Assembly: GCF_030811475.1 (NCBI RefSeq)
Contig: NZ_JAUSQV010000001.1
Coordinates: 2,441,501-2,505,500, forward strand
From: Nakamurella flavida
GTDB lineage: Bacteria > Actinomycetota > Actinomycetes > Mycobacteriales > Nakamurellaceae
Length of the DNA: 64,000 nucleotides
Direction of reading: 5' to 3'
Both the position numbers and the translations under genes were made by a program. Below the pieces are notes generated by a model, which was given only the letters and a program-made list of their open reading frames with translations, was not told the origin of the DNA and ran no database searches. This document shows, piece after piece, positions 24,886 to 33,652 of this stretch; within the stretch, counting starts at the first letter, position 1; every line of letters begins with the position of its first letter.

Positions 24886-26387
24886 GCCGATACTCCCGTG
24901 TGTTCCACAAGGCTGTCGATGATGGCGTCGGCGGTGATGTCCGCGCCGGTGAGAACCCTGGCCACGCGCTGGTCCTGGAAGGCCACGACGATGTCGGCGA
25001 CGCGGCACATCTCGTCGGCGTCGTAGGTCAGCAGGATGACGCTGATGCCCTGGCGGGTCAGTTCGTCCATCAGGCCGTGGATCTCTTCCTTCGTCCCGAC
25101 GTCCACGCCCACCGTCGGCTCGTCCAGGATGATCACCCGCGGGTTCAGCGCGAGGATCGCGCCGATCAGCACCTTCTGCTGGTTCCCGCCGGACAGCTCG
25201 CCCACCGGCTGCTGCTGACCGCTGGAGCGGATGTGCAGCCGCTGGTTGATGGACGTGTAGTAGCGCTTCATGGCCGGGAAGTCGACCAGGCCCCGGGAGG
25301 TGGGCCAGTTGCCCAGGTGCAGGCTCTCCATGATGGAGATCTCCTTGACCAGGCCCTCGTGGATGCGGTCGTCGGTCAGGTAGGCGATGCCGGCGGCGTG
25401 GGCCGCCGGCACGTCGGCCGTCGCGACGGCCTTGCCGTCCAGGACGATCTCCCCGGTGTGGCCGGGGTTGAGTCCGCCGATGGCGCGGGCGAGCTCCTTC
25501 GCCCCGGAGGACGGCAGTCCGACGAACCCGATGATCTGGCCGCGGCCGATCTCCAGGTCGATCGGGCCGACCCCGGGTGCCCGGAAGTCCCGCAGCTCCA
25601 GGTGCGCCTGCGCCTCGGGGACGGGCACGCGGTGGAACTCCTGGACGGCCGTTCCGGTGACCAGCTCGGAGATCTCGGCCGAGGAGATGCTCCGGGGGTT
25701 CACCCCGGAGGCCACCAGGCGACCGTCGCGGAACACCGTGCACTCGTCGCAGATCTCCTGGATCTCGCTGTTGTAGTGCGAGATGAAGACGAAGGTCTGC
25801 CCCTCGGCGTTGAGCTCCCGGATCCAGTCGAACAGCTCACGCCGTTCGCTGCGGCTCAGCGCAGCCGTCGGCTCGTCGAGCATGGCCAGGCTGCCGCCCT
25901 CGCGCAGGGTGCGGGCGATGGCGAGCCGACGCTGGTCGTGCAGGGACAGCTCCGCGGCCGGTGTCGAGACGTGGAACGGCAACCGGTAGCGCTCGAGCAC
26001 CTCCCTGGCCTCACTGCGCACTTTGGACCACTTGACGAGGCCACCGGCCCCGCGGGGCAGGTTGGGCATCATCAGGTTCTCCGCGACGCTCAGCGCACCC
26101 ACCAGCTCGGCGTGCTGGCCGAGCAGGTGGATGCCCATCGCCCGGCGCTCGGTGTACCCCGTGGAGGTGATGTCGGTTCCCTCGTGCAGGATCTCGCCGG
26201 CCGTCGGCCGCACCGAGCCGGCGATCATGCCGACCAGGGTGGACTTGCCCGCACCGTTCTTGCCGAGGAACCCGTGGATGGATCCGGCCGCGATGGTCAG
26301 GTCCAAGGGCTCCAGCGCGTAGTTCTCGCCGTACTTCTTCTCCAGGCCCCGCGTCTCCAGGACGACCTCGCCCCGTTCCACCGTCAC
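24882..26387 (-). CDS. Ribose-type (CUT2) ABC transporter ATPase, two fused nucleotide-binding domains
   Basis: 501 residues, RbsA-like. Domain 1 has a full Walker A (GKNGAGKST) and Walker B (LAMLDEPTAAL) but a degenerate signature, LSLHDQRR. Domain 2 has a degenerate Walker A (GLPSSGAKE), an intact signature (LSGGNQQK) and Walker B VIILDEPTVGVD. Pairing across the dimer therefore leaves one complete and one dead ATP site, as known for this family. The start is a GTG at 26387 inside a GTGA overlap with the binding-protein stop. It drives uptake of a monosaccharide, polyol or related small molecule. Confidence 0.93.
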   Translation of the reverse strand: MTVERGEVVLETRGLEKKYGENYALEPLDLTIAAGSIHGFLGKNGAGKSTLVGMIAGSVRPTAGEILHEGTDITSTGYTERRAMGIHLLGQHAELVGALSVAENLMMPNLPRGAGGLVKWSKVRSEAREVLERYRLPFHVSTPAAELSLHDQRRLAIARTLREGGSLAMLDEPTAALSRSERRELFDWIRELNAEGQTFVFISHYNSEIQEICDECTVFRDGRLVASGVNPRSISSAEISELVTGTAVQEFHRVPVPEAQAHLELRDFRAPGVGPIDLEIGRGQIIGFVGLPSSGAKELARAIGGLNPGHTGEIVLDGKAVATADVPAAHAAGIAYLTDDRIHEGLVKEISIMESLHLGNWPTSRGLVDFPAMKRYYTSINQRLHIRSSGQQQPVGELSGGNQQKVLIGAILALNPRVIILDEPTVGVDVGTKEEIHGLMDELTRQGISVILLTYDADEMCRVADIVVAFQDQRVARVLTGADITADAIIDSLVEHTGVSA

Positions 26388-27508
26388 TGCTTGATGCCCC
26401 ACTTCTGGGTGACCACGTTCGCCCACTGCCGCGGGTCCTCGACGTTGTCCTTGTCGATGATGTACGGCGGGATCGTCATGACCGGGCCGTTCGGCGTCGA
26501 GTCGATCACCGAGCTCTCCCAGAAGTAGTCCTTGTTGTCGTAGGCACCCAGCGGGATGGCCTGGCCCTTGGCCGTGTACGTGGTCAGCATGTCCACGCAG
26601 ATCTCGCCGTAGGCGACCGGGTCCTGGGACACCGGCGCGTCGACGGTGCCGTCGCGGAACCACTGCAGCGCCTGGGGTTCGCCGTCGATCGTGGTGACGA
26701 TGATGTGCCCCTCCTCGCCGACCTTCTTCAGCCGGTCGGCGGTCTGCATGGCGGTGATGAAGCCGCGGGTGATCGAGTCGCTGGGGCCGTGGATGGCGTC
26801 CAGGTCGGCGAACTCCGACAGGGTGGCGCCGGCGACCTGGCGGGCCGTGGTCTCGCTGCCGTCGGTGGGGCGGGAGATCAGCTGGATCTCCGGGTACTTG
26901 GCGAGCTCGGCCTCGAAGGCGATCTTGCGGGCGTTCCAGGCCGCGGAGGACAGCGCGCCGTACCCGTTGAAGACCTGGCCGCGCTCGGTGCCGTACTTGG
27001 CCTTGAGCAGCTCGACCGTCTTCTGCGCGGCCAGGGTCCCGGCCATGGAGTTGTCGAACGCGACCTGGAAGTCGATCTCACCATCGGTGACCAGCGAGTC
27101 GACCGCACCGAAGGGGACCTTGGCGCCCTTGGTCTGGGTCGCGATGGGAGCCCACGCACCCGAGTCCACGGTGTCGACGACGAGGAACGACGGCTTCTGC
27201 ACCAGCAGGGTCTTGGCCTGGTTGAACTGCTGGCTGGAGTCCTGCTTGGCATCGGTGGAGTTGTAGGTGAAGCCGAGCTCCTCGGTGCGCCGCTTGATCG
27301 ACTCCGCCAGCATGACGAAGAAGAAGAAGTCCATGCCCTTGTTGGCGTAGGTGCCGGTGCCACCACCGCCACCACCGCCGGCGCCCGAACTCGCCCCGGA
27401 CGCGCCGGCCTGGGCGCCCTGACCGCATGCGGCCAGCAGGGCGAGCCCGGCGGCGCCGAGCGCACCCGCCCCGAAGGACCGGCGGGAAATACGCGACATC
27501 TCGTTCAC
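26384..27508 (-). CDS. Ribose-type ABC substrate-binding lipoprotein with twin-arginine signal
   Basis: 374 residues from a GTG at 27508, chosen because AAAGGAG lies 7 nt before it; the ATG at 27499 would be 16 nt away. The signal has SRRSFGAG and a lipobox LLAAC, so it is probably a Tat-exported lipoprotein. A Gly/Ser/Ala linker follows, then a type I periplasmic-binding fold (FFFFVMLAESIKRRTEELG, AFDNSMAGTLAAQKT, TTIDGEPQALQWFRDG). It delivers substrate to the permease and ATPase encoded by the next genes. The sugar cannot be read from the sequence. Confidence 0.92.
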   Translation of the reverse strand: MNEMSRISRRSFGAGALGAAGLALLAACGQGAQAGASGASSGAGGGGGGGTGTYANKGMDFFFFVMLAESIKRRTEELGFTYNSTDAKQDSSQQFNQAKTLLVQKPSFLVVDTVDSGAWAPIATQTKGAKVPFGAVDSLVTDGEIDFQVAFDNSMAGTLAAQKTVELLKAKYGTERGQVFNGYGALSSAAWNARKIAFEAELAKYPEIQLISRPTDGSETTARQVAGATLSEFADLDAIHGPSDSITRGFITAMQTADRLKKVGEEGHIIVTTIDGEPQALQWFRDGTVDAPVSQDPVAYGEICVDMLTTYTAKGQAIPLGAYDNKDYFWESSVIDSTPNGPVMTIPPYIIDKDNVEDPRQWANVVTQKWGIKQ

Positions 27509-27603
27509 GACTTGGCTCCTTTGCCTGTGACCACGGTGCGCGGGACGGCGACCGGGGGTGCTGCGACCCGGCGGAGCCGGTGCGCGGGGGGACGACCGGG
27601 GGA

Positions 27604-28656
27604 CTACGCCCAGTCGAAGATGATCTTTCCGGCGAGGGCCTGATCGGCCTCCTCGAAGGCGAGCTCGAAATCGGCGATGGGGACGACCTTGTCGACGGTG
27701 GCCATCAGGTCGACGAGCTCGTGCGAGCGGACGAACTCGAGCATCGGCTGCCAGTCCTCGATGTCGAAGATCCAGGAGCCCTTGATGGTCACCTGGCGCA
27801 GCACCGCCTGCGGAACCGGGCCGACCGAGGTGTTGTGCCCCAGGCCGACCAGCACCACGGTGCCGCCGCGCTTCACGGTGGGTACCAGGATCTCGTGGAC
27901 CGAACCGACCCCGGTGGTGTCGATGATCGAGTCCGGGCCCTCGCCATCGGTCATCGAGTGCAGGAGCTCGGTGAGCGAGCCCTGGGCCCCGTCGACGACC
28001 TCGACCCCCATGGCTTCCGCGACGCCGCGGCGTCCCGCGGAGACGTCCATCCCGATGACGCGCATGCCCATGGCCCGGGCGACCAGGACGATGTTCAGGC
28101 CGACCGGCCCCAGGCCCCACACCGCGAGGGTGCCGCCGGGGAAGCTGAACGCGTTCCGGACGGCGCCGTAGGCGGTGCCAAAGTTGCACACCAGCACCGA
28201 GCCGTCCGCCCAGGTGAACTCGTCGGGCAGCGGGAGCACCAGCCCGGCCTCGAGCAGGATGTATTCCCCGTTCGAGCCGTCCAGGTTCTCCTGCATGGCG
28301 ATGCGCTGCGGGTCGGAGGCCGGGGCGCTGTAGTTGTGCGGGCATTCCTTGTAGCGGCGGAGTTGGCAGAACTTGCAGACGTTGCAGCCGGCGACGTGGT
28401 AGCCGACGACCCGGTCGCCGACGGCCGGCCAGGCCACCCCGGCGCCGACCTCGGCGACCTCGCCCACGGGCTCGTGTCCGCTGATCGTCACGCCCCTGGA
28501 GCCGACGGTGGCCGCGGGCGCGCGGTAGACGTGCAGATCGGTCCCGCAGATCGAGGACGTCTTCGTCCGGATCAGCACCTGGCCGGGGCCGACGGTGGGC
28601 TTGTCCCGCTCCACCAGCTCGACGACGCGGTCGCCCTTGAACACGTAACCCTTCAC
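27604..28656 (-). CDS. Zinc-dependent alcohol dehydrogenase (MDR family)
   Basis: 350 residues from a GTG at 28656 with AGGAG upstream. Catalytic zinc ligands lie in SSICGTDLH and SGHEPVGEV; the structural zinc loop has CNVCKFCQLRRYKEC. The NAD-binding motif is VWGLGPVGLNIV. Such enzymes oxidise a secondary hydroxyl of polyols, sugars or threonine-like compounds. It lies between the HisD-like dehydrogenase and the transporter in one LacI-controlled transcript, so it likely takes an early step of the same pathway (inference). Confidence 0.92.
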   Translation of the reverse strand: MKGYVFKGDRVVELVERDKPTVGPGQVLIRTKTSSICGTDLHVYRAPAATVGSRGVTISGHEPVGEVAEVGAGVAWPAVGDRVVGYHVAGCNVCKFCQLRRYKECPHNYSAPASDPQRIAMQENLDGSNGEYILLEAGLVLPLPDEFTWADGSVLVCNFGTAYGAVRNAFSFPGGTLAVWGLGPVGLNIVLVARAMGMRVIGMDVSAGRRGVAEAMGVEVVDGAQGSLTELLHSMTDGEGPDSIIDTTGVGSVHEILVPTVKRGGTVVLVGLGHNTSVGPVPQAVLRQVTIKGSWIFDIEDWQPMLEFVRSHELVDLMATVDKVVPIADFELAFEEADQALAGKIIFDWA

Positions 28657-28702
28657 GACATCTCCTTCAGTGCGGATCGACCAGCGGAAGCGGGGTGGGT
28701 GG

Positions 28703-30028
28703 TCATCGGGCCACGGCGCGGTACTGCTCGGGGGCCCAGGGCAGTTCGGCCCCGGCGTACTTGGCGGCCCGGACGTCGCCGGAGCGGGCGTGACCCTCGA
28801 AGAACTCGACCCGGGCGGCGCGGCCGCACAACTCGCCGAGGGCGGCCGACGCGGCCTGGTCGGTGACCTCCTGATAGGTCACCGTCTTGAGGTACTTCCC
28901 GACCCAGAGCCCGCCGGTGTACCGGGCGGCTCCGCGGGTGGGCAGCGTGTGGTTGGTGCCGATCACCTTGTCGCCGTAGGAGACGCAGGTGCCCTCGCCG
29001 AGGAAGAGCGCGCCGAAGTTGCGCATCGTCTCCAGGGCCCGGCGGGGTTCGGCGGTCAGGATCTGCACGTGCTCGCTCGCGAACGAGTCGGCCACCCGGT
29101 AGGCGTCCTCGAGGTTCTCGGTGACGATGACCTGGCCGTGATCGCGCCAGGCGGGACCGGCGAAGTCCTTCGTGGGCATGTCGACCAGCAGCCGGTCGAT
29201 GTGCTCCAGCGCGGCCCGCCCGACCTCCGCCGAGGAGGTGACGAGGATGGCCGGTGAATCCGGCCCGTGCTCGGCCTGGCTGAGCAGGTCCACGGCCACC
29301 ACGAACGGATCGGCGAACTCGTCCGCGACGACCAGGGTCTCGGTGGGACCGGCGAACAGGTCGATGCCGACGCTGCCGAACAGCTGGCGCTTGGCCTCCG
29401 CCACGTAGGCGTTGCCCGGGCCGACCAGCAGGTTGACCGGTCGGACGGTCTCGGTGCCGACGGCCATGGCCGCGACGGCCTGGACCCCGCCCAGCACGTA
29501 GATGTCGTCCGCGCCGGCCAGATGCATCGCCGCGATGGTGGCGGCGGGGATCTCCCCGCGGATCGGCGGGGTGCAGGCGGCGACCGACTCCACGCCGGCG
29601 ACCTTCGCGGTCACCACGGTCATGTGGGCCGAGGCGACGAGCGGGTAGCGACCACCGGGCACGTAGGCGCCGACCGCGGAGACGGGGATGTTCTTCTGGC
29701 CGAGGTGGACGCCCGGAGACATCTCGACCTCGAAGTCGGTCATCGAGTCGCGCTGGTGCTGGGCGAACCGGCGGACGCTGGCCTGCACGGTCGTGATGTC
29801 GGTGATGACCGCCTCCGGGACGGTCGCGACGATGCGCTCGATGTCCTCGGCCGACAGACGGAAGTTCTCGGGGGACCAGCGATCGAACTTCTCGGAGTAC
29901 TCCCGGACCGCCACGTCACCGCGGGTCCGGATGTCGGCGATCACGCCGGACACCGTGTCGGCCACCCCGGAACCCACCGACGACGGGGCCGTGGGCGATG
30001 CTTGCTTGAGGTGCTGCGAGGCCACCAT
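28703..30028 (-). CDS. Histidinol-dehydrogenase-family (HisD-like) dehydrogenase of a catabolic operon
   Basis: 441 residues. HisD hallmarks are VGAYVPGGRYPLVASAHM, VGPGNAYVAEAKRQLFG, FAGPTETLVVADE, LLSQAEHGPDSPA (Gln/His metal region), GTNHTLPTRGAARYTGGLWVGKY and a late HARSGDVRAA. HisD oxidises an alcohol through the aldehyde to a carboxylate with two NAD. No other histidine gene is nearby, and the gene leads an operon with a sugar ABC transporter, so a catabolic role is more likely, like HpsN, the HisD homologue that oxidises sulfopropanediol. GGAGG precedes the ATG at 30028. Two operators sit upstream. Confidence 0.88.
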   Translation of the reverse strand: MVASQHLKQASPTAPSSVGSGVADTVSGVIADIRTRGDVAVREYSEKFDRWSPENFRLSAEDIERIVATVPEAVITDITTVQASVRRFAQHQRDSMTDFEVEMSPGVHLGQKNIPVSAVGAYVPGGRYPLVASAHMTVVTAKVAGVESVAACTPPIRGEIPAATIAAMHLAGADDIYVLGGVQAVAAMAVGTETVRPVNLLVGPGNAYVAEAKRQLFGSVGIDLFAGPTETLVVADEFADPFVVAVDLLSQAEHGPDSPAILVTSSAEVGRAALEHIDRLLVDMPTKDFAGPAWRDHGQVIVTENLEDAYRVADSFASEHVQILTAEPRRALETMRNFGALFLGEGTCVSYGDKVIGTNHTLPTRGAARYTGGLWVGKYLKTVTYQEVTDQAASAALGELCGRAARVEFFEGHARSGDVRAAKYAGAELPWAPEQYRAVAR

Positions 30029-30067
30029 TGATCCTCCATTGGGTCGGGGTGTACTCGGTCTGTCTAC

Positions 30068-30085
30068 CGGTCATGCGCATGACCG
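30068..30085. promoter_or_regulatory. LacI-type operator 1, perfect 18-bp palindrome
   Basis: CGGTCATGCGCATGACCG equals its own reverse complement, with a central GC between TCATGC and GCATGA half-sites. It lies 40 nt upstream of the HisD-like gene and 78 nt upstream of the divergent lacI gene, where it could repress the operon and the regulator together. Confidence 0.8.
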
Positions 30086-30128
30086 TCAAGCAGCGCTGTG
30101 ACACTGTGGACGCTCAAGAAGGGGGCAT

Positions 30129-30140
30129 TCATGCGTATGA
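30129..30140. promoter_or_regulatory. LacI-type operator 2, near-perfect copy
   Basis: TCATGCGTATGA shares the TCATGC/GNATGA half-sites of operator 1 with one change. Its centre is 58 bp from that of operator 1 and it lies 22 nt before the lacI start, so it suits autoregulation or looping. Confidence 0.7.
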
Positions 30141-30162
30141 CTGAATTGTCGGGGAGCACGAC

Positions 30163-31167
30163 GTGGTGACCGGGTACGACGTGGCGCGGCTCGCGGGGGT
30201 CTCGCAGTCCGCGGTCTCCCTGGCGCTGCGTGACTCGACCCGGATCTCGCCGGAGACCAAGAAGCGCATCCTGGACGCGGTGGAGGCCCTGGGCTACACA
30301 CCCAGTCAGGTCGGCCGCAGCCTGGCCACCCGGCGGACCGGGCGGATCGGGGTGGTCACCGGGGAGCTGCTGAACCCGTTCTACCCCGCACTCCTCGCCC
30401 CGTTGCACGATGCGCTGATGGCCTCCGGGAACTGCACGGTGCTGCTCACCACCAGCGCCGACGGATCCGACGAGAAGACCGATCTCGCACCGATCTTCGA
30501 CGGCTCACTGGACGGCGTGGTGCTGACCGCGTTGACCGTGTCCTCCCCCCTGCCCGGTGCCCTGACCCGGGCCGGGATCCCGTTCGTCTTCCTCAACCGC
30601 GAGGTGGACGGGGACGACGCCGACTCCTGCGTGCCCGACGACGACGGTGGCGTGCAGACCGTCGTCCGTGAACTGGTGGGCCTGGGTCACCGACGCCTCG
30701 GGATGATCTCCGGCCCGATGGACGTGAGCACCGCCCGGGCCCGCCGGGCCTCGTTCGTCCGACACCTCGCCGATCACGAGATCGCCCTGCCCGACGAACG
30801 CATCGTCGTCGGCAGCTTCACCCACGAGGCCGGCCAGCGGGGCCTGCGGCAGCTCCTGGGCGGGCCGCACCCACCGACCGCCGTGTTCTGCGCCAACGAC
30901 GTCATCGCGCTCGGTGCGCTGGATGCGGCCGCGGCCGACGGCATCGACGTCCCGGGCGACGTGTCCGTGGTCGGTTTCGACGACATCGCCCCGGCCGGCT
31001 GGTCCGTCTTCGACCTGACGACGGTCCGGGTGAATCTCGCCGCGATGGCTGCGGGAGCGGCGGAGTTGCTGGTCCGCCGGATCCGGGACAAGGAGGCCGC
31101 ACCCGAGCGACGGGTCGTCGCCACCACGCTGGCCCGTCGTCGGACGCACGCCGCGGTCCGCGGCTGA
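30163..31167 (+). CDS. LacI-family repressor of the HisD-like catabolic operon
   Basis: 334 residues from a GTG at 30163 preceded by GGGGAG. HTH TGYDVARLAGVSQSAVSLALRD is followed by a sensor domain with IGVVTGELLNPFYPALLAPL and VSVVGFDDIAPAGWSVFDLTTVR. It is transcribed divergently from the nine-gene operon, with two related palindromes between them. Release from DNA by the transported compound or a breakdown product is the usual mechanism and is assumed here. Confidence 0.92.
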   Translation: MVTGYDVARLAGVSQSAVSLALRDSTRISPETKKRILDAVEALGYTPSQVGRSLATRRTGRIGVVTGELLNPFYPALLAPLHDALMASGNCTVLLTTSADGSDEKTDLAPIFDGSLDGVVLTALTVSSPLPGALTRAGIPFVFLNREVDGDDADSCVPDDDGGVQTVVRELVGLGHRRLGMISGPMDVSTARARRASFVRHLADHEIALPDERIVVGSFTHEAGQRGLRQLLGGPHPPTAVFCANDVIALGALDAAAADGIDVPGDVSVVGFDDIAPAGWSVFDLTTVRVNLAAMAAGAAELLVRRIRDKEAAPERRVVATTLARRRTHAAVRG

Positions 31168-31239
31168 GACCGCCGGTGTCCGGAGGCGGCCGACCGGCCG
31201 ACCACGCCGACGGCCCTACCCCACCGGCCGAGCATCCGG

Positions 31240-33591
31240 TCAACCGGTCAGAGCGACCGCCTGGTCACCCGGGCCGCCGAGGTCCCGCCGACACCCGTCG
31301 ATCCACACCGCCCGGCCGGGGCCGGCCGCCCGCAGCGTGAGCACATCGCCGTCCAGGGAGACGATCTCGGCGGTGGCGGCCACCCGACGGCCGGCCATGC
31401 CCACGTCGACCGGGAGGATCAGCCCCGTCCGCGGGGCAAGCTCGACGGTGTCCCCGTCGAACAGCGGACGGCCGTCGAGGGTGAACGACACCGTGCTGGT
31501 CAGCCCGGTCACCGTCATGACGTGCAGGAAGCGGTCGCCGTCCGGGGTGCGGGTGGTGGTGGCCAGCACGCCGGGGGTGTCCCGCTCGATCCGCAGACCG
31601 GGGCGACCGCCCAGCCGCCCGATGATCTCGCCGAGGAACTCCGGCGGCAGGGCCACGTCCGCCGCGATCACCACCGCCTGCCCGGCACCCAGCCGGACGT
31701 GGGCAGCGACCGGGCGGCCGGACATCGCATCCCGCAGCAGGACCTCACCGGCCGGCACGTCCAGCACCTGCATCCGGCCCACCCGCACCTCCGGCCGGTG
31801 CGCCGCCCACCCGGCGCCGACCAAGGAGGCGAACGGCAGGTCCGCTCCGGTCAGCGTCTCCCCCGCCCGCAGCCCCAGCGCGTCGGCGAAGATCGTGCAG
31901 GACGCGCCGTCGTCGTCGCGGGTGGGCAGCGACCCGACGAGCAGCAGTCCGCCGCCCGCGGTCACGTGCTCGACCAGCCGCCGCTGCAGGGCGGCGCCCA
32001 ACACCGACGGGCTGCCCAGTACCACGACCCCGCCGAGTGCACCGGCCCCACCGAGATCGACTGCGCAATAGCGGATCCCGGCCCCCAGCAGGGCGCGGGC
32101 CAGCACACTGCCGGGGCCGCCACCGCGGGCGTGCCGCAGGTCATCGGTCAGCTCGGGCATCACCGCGTTGCCGCGGTAGGTGTACTCGGTCGCGTAGTGG
32201 TCGGGGACGAAACCCACCGTCACGTCGTCGAACTCGGGCTGCCAGGTCGCCGCCCAGCGCTCGTGCGCGCGGGCCACCTGGAGCGCCTCCCGGGTCGACG
32301 CGTACGCCGGGCCGGGCCGCCCGTCGGGATCGACCGGCGCCGCGCTGCCGTGCCGCTGGCCGGTGATCCCGAATCGGTGGGTGCCCCGGTCGTCCACCCG
32401 CTCATCGAGGAAGTTCTCCCCGCCGGCGAACAGGTACGCGTTGAACAACCGGGTGCCCTGGGACAGCAGCAGCCGGGTCTTGAGCACCACCGACGTGGGG
32501 TCGGTGAAGGCGCCCTCGTCGCCGCCGTAGTCGCCCGTGCCCACCTCGAACTCCAGGCTGGTCAACGGCTGGCCGGCGTCCAGCGTGGCGTCGAGGAAGG
32601 CGTGCACCAGGTACAGCTCGGCGGCCGACGCCCAGGTCAGCGTGCCCACGTAGTGGTCGGACCCGGCCGTCCGGTCGGCCCGCCCCCGCCAGGTCTCCAG
32701 CAGCTGGGCGATGCCGATCGGGAACGACGCCGCCCCGCCGGCCTCGGTGCCGTGCACGTTGATCAGGAACGGCACCCCGCCGAATCCGCTCTCGGTGGCG
32801 AATCCGGCCAGGGCGTCGACGTACCGGGCGAACCGGCCGCGCAGGAACGTGCTCAGGTCATGCCGCAGCGCCCCGCTGCTCTGCAGCTGCGGACTGCGCA
32901 CCAGGCTCGCCCACCCGACCGGATCGTCGGTGAGCACCAGCGGCGCACCGGGGTACCGCAGGACGAGACCGTCCGGGCCGTACCGGTCCTCCAGCCAGGT
33001 GTGCAGATCGGCCAGCAGATGCTCGGTCAGGTCCGGGGTGTTGGAGACCCAGGCGAGCATGCCGATCTCGTTGTCCAGCTGGACGAGGGTCACCGGGCCA
33101 CCCACGCCGGCCATCCGCGGCGCGAGGACCGCCCCGACAGCGGCGTACCAGGAACGGGTCTCGGCCAGAAAGGCCGGCGCCAGGTAGTCCAGCGTGGACG
33201 TCGGGGCAGGTGCGCCGTCCCAGCCGACCGGCCGGATCTCCGGGTGCTCCACGGCCACCCGACCGGGCACGCCCTCGTGCCGCAGCTCGGCCATGGTGAA
33301 CGGCCCCGGCCGGGCCAGGAAGGCCAGTCCCTTGGCCGCGGCCAGGTCGACGAAGGCGCCGAGATCGAGCTCGGGGCGGGTGCGCCCGGTCAGATCGAGG
33401 GTGCCGTCGGGCAGCTCGTGCACCACCCACGGGATGTAGCTGGCCACCGTGTCCGCCCCAGCCGCCACCAGCAGGTCGAGCCGGTCGGACCAGTCCGCAC
33501 GGTCGAGCCGGAAGTAGTGGATCTCCCCGGCCAGCACCATCACCGGCCGACCGTCCAGCCGGATCTGCTTGTCGACGAAGTGCACCTGCAC
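31240..33591 (-). CDS. GH35-like beta-galactosidase
   Basis: 783 residues from a GTG at 33591 with GAGGAG 6 nt upstream; another GTG at 33636 would add 15 residues lacking family similarity. GH35 features are MVLAGEIHYFRL near the N-terminus, the acid/base Glu in QLDNEIGML and a later Glu region LTSLEFEVGTGDYGG as nucleophile candidate. The C-terminal half holds a GATase-like fold (VVVLGSPSVLGAALQRRLVEH) and beta-sandwich pieces. No signal peptide: it should act on imported oligosaccharides. It is the last gene of the glycan operon. Substrate specificity (galactose or another sugar) is not certain. Confidence 0.85.
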   Translation of the reverse strand: MQVHFVDKQIRLDGRPVMVLAGEIHYFRLDRADWSDRLDLLVAAGADTVASYIPWVVHELPDGTLDLTGRTRPELDLGAFVDLAAAKGLAFLARPGPFTMAELRHEGVPGRVAVEHPEIRPVGWDGAPAPTSTLDYLAPAFLAETRSWYAAVGAVLAPRMAGVGGPVTLVQLDNEIGMLAWVSNTPDLTEHLLADLHTWLEDRYGPDGLVLRYPGAPLVLTDDPVGWASLVRSPQLQSSGALRHDLSTFLRGRFARYVDALAGFATESGFGGVPFLINVHGTEAGGAASFPIGIAQLLETWRGRADRTAGSDHYVGTLTWASAAELYLVHAFLDATLDAGQPLTSLEFEVGTGDYGGDEGAFTDPTSVVLKTRLLLSQGTRLFNAYLFAGGENFLDERVDDRGTHRFGITGQRHGSAAPVDPDGRPGPAYASTREALQVARAHERWAATWQPEFDDVTVGFVPDHYATEYTYRGNAVMPELTDDLRHARGGGPGSVLARALLGAGIRYCAVDLGGAGALGGVVVLGSPSVLGAALQRRLVEHVTAGGGLLLVGSLPTRDDDGASCTIFADALGLRAGETLTGADLPFASLVGAGWAAHRPEVRVGRMQVLDVPAGEVLLRDAMSGRPVAAHVRLGAGQAVVIAADVALPPEFLGEIIGRLGGRPGLRIERDTPGVLATTTRTPDGDRFLHVMTVTGLTSTVSFTLDGRPLFDGDTVELAPRTGLILPVDVGMAGRRVAATAEIVSLDGDVLTLRAAGPGRAVWIDGCRRDLGGPGDQAVALTG

Positions 33592-33652
33592 GCTGTCCTC
33601 CTCGCACGGGAACGGGACGGGGGCCGTCACGGCCACCCGTCCCGCGGATCGG

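Noticed and set aside
28703-30028. Annotation as histidinol dehydrogenase of histidine biosynthesis
   Set aside because: No his genes nearby, and the gene leads a LacI-controlled transport and catabolism operon.
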